From T3Sed10-241 sp036751905 (lineage in GTDB: Bacteria; Bacteroidota; Bacteroidia; Flavobacteriales_D; Cryomorphaceae): a DNA stretch of 22,716 nt. The notes under the pieces are model-generated. The model saw only the letters and a list, made by a program, of their open reading frames with translations, was not told the origin of the DNA and searched no databases. The position numbers and the translations under genes are program-made. This document shows, piece after piece, positions 16,809-22,716 of the stretch (positions within the stretch are counted from its first letter, which is position 1; each line of letters begins with the position of its first letter). The DNA is taken from positions 1-22,716 of the forward strand of contig DAIOTP010000042.1 of the NCBI GenBank assembly GCA_036751905.1, read 5' to 3'.

Positions 16809-18079
16809 CCGTACTTGCCTTTCCACTTTTCATTGAGGAATTTGCGCATTTCTCGCTCCCGGGCATTGTCGCCCGGAGTGAATAGCCGTTTTCCCTCCAT
16901 GCCTTCCGGCAAATATTCTTGGGCGCTGAAGTTGCCCTCATGGGCATGGCTGTACTCATAATCATTGCCATAGCCCAATTCTTTCATCAATTTGGTGGGG
17001 GCATTGCGCAAATGCAGAGGAACTGGCAAATTGCCCTTATCTCTCGCCTCTTCCAGCGCTTTTCCAATGGCCTCATAGGAGGCGTTGCTCTTTGGACTGC
17101 TCGCCAGATACAGGGTGCATTGGCTGAGGATAATCCTTCCTTCAGGCATCCCAATTTTCTGGACGGCCTCAAAGGCGGCATTGGCCATGATCAATGCAGT
17201 GGGATTGGCATTGCCGATATCTTCACTGGCCAATATGATGAGCCTCCGCGCAATAAATTTGGGATCCTCACCACCAGCTACCATGCGCGCCAGCCAGTAC
17301 ACAGCACCGTTGGGATCGCTGCCGCGCACCGATTTGATGAATGCCGATATGATGTCGTAGTGCTGCTCTCCATCTTTGTCGTACATCGATGGATTCTCCT
17401 GAACGATCTGCGTCACCGTTTTATCGTCGATCACCTGAACATCAGCCGGAAGTGCTTGCGCCACAGTTTCAAGCACATTCAAGAGCCTTCGTGCATCACC
17501 TCCACTCAACTTTAGCAGGGCGGTTCGCTCCTTGATATCGAGTTTGAGAGGCTTGAGCTTTACATCTTCCTGCACAGCCCTTTCTAAAAGTGTTTCCAGG
17601 TGATGACGCTCCAAGGCTTTAAGTACATATACCTGACATCGGGAGAGCAAGGCTGCATTGACTTCAAAAGAAGGATTCTCAGTGGTGGCTCCAATTAAGG
17701 TGAGCACCCCTTTTTCTACTGCACCGAGCAGGGAGTCTTGCTGGGATTTGCTGAAGCGATGAATCTCATCTATAAACAATATCGCATTGCCGGTGCCAAA
17801 AAGTCCGGCATTTTCAACCTTCGAGATCACATCGCGCACCTCCTTAACCCCCGAATTGATGGCGCTCAAGGTATAAAATGGCCTTTTGAGTGATGAAGAG
17901 AGAATCCGCGCAAGCGTAGTTTTGCCCACCCCGGGAGGCCCCCACAATATCATGGAGGGAATCATGCCGGTGGTCAACGCATTTCTGAACACAGCATTCG
18001 GCCCTACGAGGTGTTCCTGACCAATGAATTCATCCAGATTGCGTGGCCTCAAGCGTTCTGCCAAGGGGGTGTGTTCCAT
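16802..18079 (-). CDS. rarA: Replication-associated recombination protein RarA (MgsA)
   Basis: 425 aa, full length for the family. RarA is a AAA+ ATPase related to clamp-loader subunits and to eukaryotic WRNIP1; it acts at stalled replication forks together with SSB and RecA. Visible features: N-terminal PLAERLRPRNLDEFIGQEHL, Walker A GPPGVGKT (47-54), Walker B ILFIDEIHRF with D104/E105, sensor 1 region GATTENPSFEVNAALLSR, and sensor 2 SGGDARRLLN. The C-terminal tetramerisation part includes YDIISAFIKSVRGSDPNGA and ARRLIILASEDIG. The start at 18079 matches the usual N-terminus. A weak -7-like box lies 4 nt upstream. Confidence 0.97.
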   Translation of the reverse strand: MEHTPLAERLRPRNLDEFIGQEHLVGPNAVFRNALTTGMIPSMILWGPPGVGKTTLARILSSSLKRPFYTLSAINSGVKEVRDVISKVENAGLFGTGNAILFIDEIHRFSKSQQDSLLGAVEKGVLTLIGATTENPSFEVNAALLSRCQVYVLKALERHHLETLLERAVQEDVKLKPLKLDIKERTALLKLSGGDARRLLNVLETVAQALPADVQVIDDKTVTQIVQENPSMYDKDGEQHYDIISAFIKSVRGSDPNGAVYWLARMVAGGEDPKFIARRLIILASEDIGNANPTALIMANAAFEAVQKIGMPEGRIILSQCTLYLASSPKSNASYEAIGKALEEARDKGNLPVPLHLRNAPTKLMKELGYGNDYEYSHAHEGNFSAQEYLPEGMEGKRLFTPGDNAREREMRKFLNEKWKGKYGY

Positions 18080-18083
18080 ACTG

Positions 18084-18091
18084 CGAAATTA
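18084..18091 (-). promoter_or_regulatory. Weak -7-like box before rarA
   Basis: On the minus strand TAATTTCG (one mismatch to TAnnTTTG) lies 4 nt before the rarA ATG. No good -33 element at 17-19 nt. Listed because the position repeats that seen at two better-supported promoters in the window. Confidence 0.3.
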
Positions 18092-18219
18092 GGCTTTGAA
18101 CTGCCAACCTCAGGACGCAATTGGAATAATTATGACGATAGCGCACCAACCCTTCAATTTGATACCTTAATATTGCACCCCATACCCATGATCAGCCTCC
18201 ACCACACCACGTTTTGAAA

Positions 18220-19080
18220 ATGAAAGAGCAGATTAAATCATTATACCGATTCATTTCCCCGAAATTTCAAAGCATTCACCTCGACTACAAGGTGAATTCA
18301 AAGCCGAGATATGGACATGGTTTGCCCCCGCATGGGCGGCTTTATGAACTCATTGACAAAGGCAGGGATGCATACGCGAACCTGCTGCGGAACTTTATGC
18401 TGCTTAAAAATAACATTCAGCAAATAAAACGAAAGGCCGACGAGCCCAACGAAAACGAGCCTTCATGGAACAATGACTTTTTACCAGGGCTCGACATCAT
18501 CGGCATTTATGGCATGATGCACGAGTTTAAACCGAAAAGGTACATTGAAGTGGGTTCTGGAAACTCCACTAAGGTGGCCAGAAAAGCTACCCGTGATTTT
18601 GGCCTGAGCACTGAGATTACAAGCATTGATCCCTACCCGCGCGCCAGCATTGATCACTTGGCTGATAAGGTGATGAGGACTCCCTTCGAGGAGCTTGCCA
18701 ACAACCACTTCATTTTCGAAAAGCTCGAAGCGAATGACATACTCTTCATTGACAATTCGCACCGGGTGTTTCCCAATTCAGATGCCATGATTTTCTTCCT
18801 CGAAATTCTGCCAAGATTGAAAACAGGGGTTGTCGTTCATATTCATGATATTTATTTGCCCTACGATTACCCACAATTTATGTGTGATCGCTTTTACAAC
18901 GAGCAGTATATGTTGGCTGCCTTCATTCTGGCCAATCCAGTGCGGTACCATACCCTCCTTCCGAATTACTTCATCAGTGAGGACAAGCAGTTGGCTTCGT
19001 TGATGGCGCCCATCTGGGAACACCCAAATCTTGTCGACGTTGAGCGGCACGGAGGGTCATTTTGGTTGCAAATTGGATAA
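18220..19080 (+). CDS. Class I SAM-dependent methyltransferase-fold protein
   Basis: 286 aa from the ATG at 18220; a TTG two codons earlier is also in frame. A glycine-rich motif I (YIEVGSGNSTKV, about 108-119) is followed by the acidic end of strand 2 (SIDPYPR, about 135-141), a strand 4 region (DILFIDNSHR, about 173-182), and HIHDIYLPYDYP (about 207-218) with conserved-looking His/Asp. This layout fits the Methyltransf_24-type families found with surface-polysaccharide or small-molecule methylation. The N-terminal about 95 residues are helical and charged. Substrate unknown, and no glycan cluster is adjacent. No clear promoter found; the next gene is 115 nt away. Confidence 0.75.
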   Translation: MKEQIKSLYRFISPKFQSIHLDYKVNSKPRYGHGLPPHGRLYELIDKGRDAYANLLRNFMLLKNNIQQIKRKADEPNENEPSWNNDFLPGLDIIGIYGMMHEFKPKRYIEVGSGNSTKVARKATRDFGLSTEITSIDPYPRASIDHLADKVMRTPFEELANNHFIFEKLEANDILFIDNSHRVFPNSDAMIFFLEILPRLKTGVVVHIHDIYLPYDYPQFMCDRFYNEQYMLAAFILANPVRYHTLLPNYFISEDKQLASLMAPIWEHPNLVDVERHGGSFWLQIG

Positions 19081-19099
19081 TTCATGGTAAGGTGGCCCG

Positions 19100-19116
19100 A
19101 CGTAAATACATTACGT
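19100..19116. promoter_or_regulatory. Perfect inverted repeat upstream of bcp-recA
   Basis: ACGTAA-ATACA-TTACGT has 6-bp perfect arms with a 5-nt spacer, centred 88 nt before the bcp start. It lies 10 nt upstream of CATATTTG (19127-19134), a one-mismatch -7-like box, so it would sit over the -33 region. It is too AT-rich to look like a terminator for the upstream gene. Operator identity unknown. Confidence 0.4.
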
Positions 19117-19195
19117 TTCAATGGAGCATATTTGTACCATCTGCGAACAACCTTGAATTGCCGTTGTCATGCTTTAAATCATAATTACACCATCC

Positions 19196-19657
19196 ATGTC
19201 ACTGTTACAAAAAGGGGATAAAGCCCCAAATTTTACCGCAAAAGACCAAGACGGAAACAAGATTTCACTCGAAGATCTGCGTGGGAAGAAAGTTATTCTC
19301 TACTTTTATCCCAAGGACAGTACACCGGGCTGTACAGCCGAAGCTTGTGACTTCCGCGACAACTACTCCTCGCTTGCCTCTCAAGGATTTGAAGTAATCG
19401 GGGTGAGCGCTGACGATGAAAAATCACACCAAAAATTCATCGACAAATACCAATTGCCATTTACTTTGATTGCCGATACCAATCATGAAGTAATCAAAGC
19501 CTTTGGCGCCTGGGGTGAGAAAAAATTTATGGGCAAAACCTATGACGGAATTCTTCGTTCTACCTTCATTATCAATGAAGAAGGATTGATTGAGGCCGTG
19601 ATTGACAAAGTAAAAACAAAAGCACCTACAGAACAGGTGCTCGAATTGATCAAATAA
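19196..19657 (+). CDS. bcp: Thioredoxin-dependent peroxiredoxin, Bcp/PrxQ family
   Basis: 153 aa, full length. It reduces hydrogen and organic peroxides using thioredoxin as donor, in the cytoplasm. The peroxidatic C46 lies in YPKDSTPGCTAEACDFRD, with the resolving C51 five residues later, the atypical 2-Cys PrxQ arrangement. The KGDKAPNFTAKDQDGN start and RSTFIINEEG strand are typical of the family. The start at 19196 matches the usual N-terminus. recA follows after 18 nt, so the two are probably one transcript, pairing peroxide defence with DNA repair. Confidence 0.96.
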   Translation: MSLLQKGDKAPNFTAKDQDGNKISLEDLRGKKVILYFYPKDSTPGCTAEACDFRDNYSSLASQGFEVIGVSADDEKSHQKFIDKYQLPFTLIADTNHEVIKAFGAWGEKKFMGKTYDGILRSTFIINEEGLIEAVIDKVKTKAPTEQVLELIK

Positions 19658-19675
19658 ACCTAAACCTACATCAAT

Positions 19676-20674
19676 ATGGCAACAGAAGTAAATAAAGACA
19701 AACTAAAAGCGCTCCAGCTCACCATTGACAGGCTGGAAAAATCGTACGGCAAAGGTGCCGTTATGAAATTGGGCGATGATGCTGTCGAAAAATTGGAAGT
19801 TATTTCCACGGGCTCCCTTGGCCTCGATATCGCTTTGGGAATAGGCGGTTATCCGCGGGGTAGGGTAGTTGAAATCTACGGGCCCGAGTCGTCTGGTAAA
19901 ACCACCCTTGCCATCCATGCCATAGCCGAAGTGCAAAAAATGGGCGGAATCGCAGCCATCGTTGATGCAGAGCATGCTTTCGATCGTTTTTACGCAGAAA
20001 ATCTTGGCGTGGATACCGAGAACCTTTTCATCTCTCAGCCCGACAATGGGGAGCAAGCTCTCGAAATCGCCGAGAACCTGATCCGTTCAGGCGCCATCGA
20101 CCTCCTCGTGATAGACTCAGTAGCGGCACTCACTCCACGCGCTGAAATAGAGGGCGAAATGGGCGATTCGCAGGTAGGTCTGCAAGCGAGGCTTATGTCA
20201 AAGGCACTGCGTAAGTTGACCGGAGCCATCTCCAAAACAGGATGCTGCTGCATATTTATCAACCAGCTGCGCGAAAAAATTGGTGTAATGTTTGGCAATC
20301 CAGAAACCACCACAGGCGGCAATGCACTCAAATTTTACGCATCCGTGCGTATTGACATACGACGCGCAACCCAAATCAAAGATGGTGAGAACGTGATTGG
20401 CAACCGAACCAAGGTGAAAATTGTAAAGAACAAAGTAGCTCCACCTTTTACCAAAGCCGAATTTGACATCATGTATGGCTCAGGCATTTCCAAGAGCGGC
20501 GAAATTCTCGATATGGCGGTGGAAATGGCCCTCGTTAAGAAAAGCGGTTCATGGTTTAGCTATGGTGAAACCAAGCTCGGACAAGGCCGCGATGCAGTAA
20601 AACAGCTTATTGAGGACAATCCAGAGCTCATGGACGAACTTGAAAAGTTGATCAAGGAACAACTCAAAAAATAA
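19676..20674 (+). CDS. recA: Recombinase RecA
   Basis: 332 aa, somewhat shorter than E. coli RecA because the acidic C-terminal tail is reduced to a short mixed-charge end (ELEKLIKEQLKK). It forms the ATP-dependent filament for strand exchange. Visible features: KSYGKGAVMKLG N-terminal region, Walker A GPESSGKTT, Walker B LLVIDSVAAL, loop L1 region EGEMGDSQVGLQARLMSKALRK split around L1, and NQLREKIGVMFGNPETTTGG spanning L2. It lies 18 nt after bcp and is followed by a strong terminator. No LexA gene is in the window. Confidence 0.98.
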   Translation: MATEVNKDKLKALQLTIDRLEKSYGKGAVMKLGDDAVEKLEVISTGSLGLDIALGIGGYPRGRVVEIYGPESSGKTTLAIHAIAEVQKMGGIAAIVDAEHAFDRFYAENLGVDTENLFISQPDNGEQALEIAENLIRSGAIDLLVIDSVAALTPRAEIEGEMGDSQVGLQARLMSKALRKLTGAISKTGCCCIFINQLREKIGVMFGNPETTTGGNALKFYASVRIDIRRATQIKDGENVIGNRTKVKIVKNKVAPPFTKAEFDIMYGSGISKSGEILDMAVEMALVKKSGSWFSYGETKLGQGRDAVKQLIEDNPELMDELEKLIKEQLKK

Positions 20675-20678
20675 TTCA

Positions 20679-20736
20679 TTCTGGCGCATCCAGAAGCCGA
20701 AGCTTTTCTCGAAAAAGCTTCGGCTTTTTACTTTTG
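20679..20736 (+). terminator. Strong rho-independent terminator after recA (tandem hairpins)
   Basis: A 14-bp perfect stem (20694-20707 with 20713-20726, 5-nt loop) is followed by a T-tract running to 20729 and again 20732-20735. A smaller hairpin, TTCTGG/CCAGAA (20679-20684 with 20690-20695), lies directly upstream and shares two bases with the main stem, so the two cannot both be fully formed. It starts 5 nt past the recA stop. Confidence 0.9.
20729..20736 (+). promoter_or_regulatory. Consensus -7 box inside the recA terminator tail
   Basis: TACTTTTG, a perfect TAnnTTTG match, is formed from the terminator T-tract. The ATG of the TPR lipoprotein follows after 3 nt, implying a leaderless transcript. 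The -33 region is weak: TTTC at 20705-20708, 20-nt spacer, within the terminator stem. Confidence 0.45.
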
Positions 20737-20739
20737 AAT

Positions 20740-21780
20740 ATGAAATCTACATTGCAAAGTCTTTCACGCATATACATCTGCATGATTTGCGCAGCGCTTA
20801 TGTCGCTCATTGCGTGCAGCGATCAAAAAGGTGGGGAGAACAGCCGCTCGTCCAATGCGGCTTCAGCCGATGCAAATGACCGCATACAGGAACTCACCGA
20901 CAAAATCCTTGAAAAACCGAACAACCCCAATCTATATGTGAGCAGAGCGCTGGCCTACAGTGATGTAAATATGATGGGCCTTGCGCTTCAAGACATTGAC
21001 AGGGCTTTGCAAATTGACAGTACGGTATCCTATATTCACGCTACCAAAGGAGAACTTTACTTCAAAACTGCCGAGCTTCGCAACGCGCGGCTCGCCCTGG
21101 AAAAAGCAATTTTATATGATCCTGAGAATATCGACGCCCTCTTGAAGCTCGGAGAAGTCAATTACCTTTTGAGGCGATATCCGCAGGCCATTACAGTACT
21201 CGATCAGGCACTGAGGCTGAATGAGCGCCTGCCGAAGGCTTACTTTTTGAAAGGATTCGTTTTTAAAGAGGCGGGTGATACATCGAGGGCGCTTTCGTCA
21301 CTACAAACAGCCATCGAAGTGAATCCTGACTACTATGAAGCTTTTATGGAACTCGCCTTGTTGCATGGTAGCCGTGGCGATGAAATTGCCCTGGAGTATA
21401 TTGAAACTGCAATTGAATTGCGCCCATCAAGTGTGGAAGCTTTCTACCATCTTGGATTGCACTACCAAAACCAAGGGAAGTATGCCGAAGCCATTGAGGC
21501 GTACAACCAACTGCTCAAAGCTGATCCCAATGGCTATTTGGGCTACTATAATATTGGTTACATACACCTTACAGAATACGAGGATTTTGAGACAGCACTG
21601 GCATACTTCGACAGTGTGCTCACCATACAGCCCGGTGCGGTTGATGCGCTTTACAACAAGGGCCTGTGTTTTGAAGAAATGGGACGTACCACCACAGCTG
21701 TCGATGTATACCGTGAAGTACTGATGGTCGACCCGCAGTATACCCTTGCAGCCATGGGCCTAGAGCGCCTACTCGAATAG
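20740..21780 (+). CDS. TPR-repeat lipoprotein
   Basis: 346 aa from the ATG at 20740; an in-frame TTG two codons earlier overlaps the -7 box and is rejected. The lipoprotein signal ends at LIAC26, so it is probably anchored on the periplasmic face of a membrane. After a Ser/Asn linker, about eight to nine tandem TPRs fill residues about 45-346 (repeated A-x-x-x-x-DPxN/ALxxLG/YxxG patterns, e.g. AILYDPENIDALLKLGEV and LLKADPNGYLGYYNIGYI). These act as a protein-protein scaffold. No enzyme domain. The partner is not shown by context. Its stop is immediately adjacent to the stop of the convergent NHL gene. Confidence 0.9.
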   Translation: MKSTLQSLSRIYICMICAALMSLIACSDQKGGENSRSSNAASADANDRIQELTDKILEKPNNPNLYVSRALAYSDVNMMGLALQDIDRALQIDSTVSYIHATKGELYFKTAELRNARLALEKAILYDPENIDALLKLGEVNYLLRRYPQAITVLDQALRLNERLPKAYFLKGFVFKEAGDTSRALSSLQTAIEVNPDYYEAFMELALLHGSRGDEIALEYIETAIELRPSSVEAFYHLGLHYQNQGKYAEAIEAYNQLLKADPNGYLGYYNIGYIHLTEYEDFETALAYFDSVLTIQPGAVDALYNKGLCFEEMGRTTTAVDVYREVLMVDPQYTLAAMGLERLLE

Positions 21781-22716
21781 TCAATCCATGAACTTTTGCC
21801 CTTCAGGGGCAATGGGCCCTCCACTGCGCAAGGCAGGATTCAGAAAGACCTCAATCTGTGCTTTCGTCTGGGCCCTTTTTGGATCTACCAATACTGGAAT
21901 AATGAATGATATGCCCCTGTAATACTGCCGTGCCGACTGCTCGGTAAGCTTGATGTACATATGCGCATCAATTACGATGTCGTTGGGCAGTTTTTCGGGT
22001 TCCGGGCGGTAATTGAACTCAATAAGACCTTCATTAGGAGAGGTGTTAGACACAAATAAGCTGTCATGTCGCGACGTGATGCCCAGTGTACTTGCGCCAC
22101 TTTGGTCATATTGGTACGCCTCATCCAATTGAAGGCGCCATGTGATGTGGTTGTCACCTGCCTGTAAAAATAAGGTATCCAAATCCCTCAGCTCAGCAAC
22201 GGGCTCTTGCATACCCGACGACAATGCATCATAATTGTAGAGGGGCATATGTTTTGTTGCCCCTGTATTTAGGTCAATACTTCGAAGCAATCCATTTCCA
22301 GTATCGCATACATAGAGCATCCCTTGAAGAGCTGCCACATCGGTGGGAAATGATAAGCGTGCCATATTTCCATTGCCAAGTTCATCACCCAGTGTGCCAT
22401 CGCCGGCAAGCGTCTCAGCGCGGTTTTTATAAGGATCGTAGGTTCTGATGCTGTGGTTGTAGGCATCAGCGATGTAAAGTTTGTCCTCGTAAAGGGTCAT
22501 GCCCATGGGATGGTTCAGCGTGATGCCTGAACGCCTGTTGTTGCTCATGCCATGTACACCCGAAGCTTTCCCAATCAAGCGTTTTGCACTTCCATTGCTT
22601 TCCAATTGTTGAATGCTTGATCGTGGCCTTTCGGCAAAAAACAGATTGCCAGAGCGGTCCATTGCCAGTCCTGAGGGTTGTTCGACTTTAATGGGTTTAT
22701 GCGTTTCTTCGCTTTG
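21781..22716 (-). CDS. NHL-repeat protein, 5' partial (possibly NHLRC2-like)
   Basis: The frame is open through the right edge, so the N-terminus is missing and the internal ATG at 22662 is not the start. At least 311 aa are visible. They include NHL repeats of a beta-propeller: SGLAMDRSGNLFFAE, HPMGMTLYEDKLYIADAYN, FPTDVAALQGMLYVCDTGNG. The C-terminal about 100 residues form a separate beta-rich domain (IVIDAHMYIKLTE, GISFIIPVLVDP). An NHL propeller plus a C-terminal beta domain fits NHLRC2-like proteins, which carry a thioredoxin-like domain first; that part would lie outside, so this assignment is inference. No signal peptide can be judged. Confidence 0.82.
   Translation of the reverse strand, partial: QSEETHKPIKVEQPSGLAMDRSGNLFFAERPRSSIQQLESNGSAKRLIGKASGVHGMSNNRRSGITLNHPMGMTLYEDKLYIADAYNHSIRTYDPYKNRAETLAGDGTLGDELGNGNMARLSFPTDVAALQGMLYVCDTGNGLLRSIDLNTGATKHMPLYNYDALSSGMQEPVAELRDLDTLFLQAGDNHITWRLQLDEAYQYDQSGASTLGITSRHDSLFVSNTSPNEGLIEFNYRPEPEKLPNDIVIDAHMYIKLTEQSARQYYRGISFIIPVLVDPKRAQTKAQIEVFLNPALRSGGPIAPEGQKFMD

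Noticed and set aside
16919..17515. 198-aa plus-strand frame opposite rarA
   Set aside because: Shadow of the highly conserved rarA coding strand.
1..22716. CRISPR array, tRNA, insertion sequence, prophage or defence island
   Set aside because: No regularly spaced repeats, cloverleaf, transposase/integrase motifs or defence-type domains were seen; codon use looks uniform by eye.

Overview
The window is from a Bacteroidota chromosome. Evidence: two proteins end in type IX secretion (T9SS) type A sorting domains; a PorE-like TPR / beta-propeller / CRD / OmpA protein, a DUF5723-type barrel and a QueE of Bacteroidota type are present; and promoters fit the Bacteroidota consensus (TTTG then TAnnTTTG). 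I cannot place it more precisely. No tRNA, rRNA, insertion sequence, integrase or CRISPR array was seen.

Layout, left to right. (1) nt 1-8567 (+): a giant surface protein of at least 2854 residues whose 5' end lies outside the window. It has a LamG-like end, three tandem beta-helix modules, an FN3-like domain and a T9SS sorting domain. A 177-aa conserved hypothetical protein follows 3 nt later. (2) nt 9151-9376: a non-coding stretch that folds into a long closed RNA of about 215 nt with its own -7 box; this is the best candidate for a new or unannotated element. (3) queE (7-deazaguanine synthesis), followed by a stop/start-overlapping PorE-like gene that appears to start at TTG. (4) nt 16227-11977 (-): an overlapping three-gene operon for a lipoprotein, a DUF5723-type outer-membrane barrel and a T9SS cargo protein. 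(5) A divergent, near-leaderless small membrane protein (+), then rarA (-). (6) A methyltransferase-fold protein, then bcp-recA behind a palindromic site and ended by a strong terminator whose T-tract contains a consensus -7 box for the next gene, a TPR lipoprotein. (7) At the right edge, the 3' part of an NHL-repeat protein (-).

Two themes recur. The first is envelope export: T9SS cargo, a candidate T9SS-associated peptidoglycan-binding protein, and a lipoprotein-barrel-cargo operon. The second is genome maintenance: RarA and RecA, with the peroxide-reducing Bcp next to RecA. Several genes have a TAnnTTTG-like box 3-5 nt before the start codon, which predicts leaderless or near-leaderless mRNAs.
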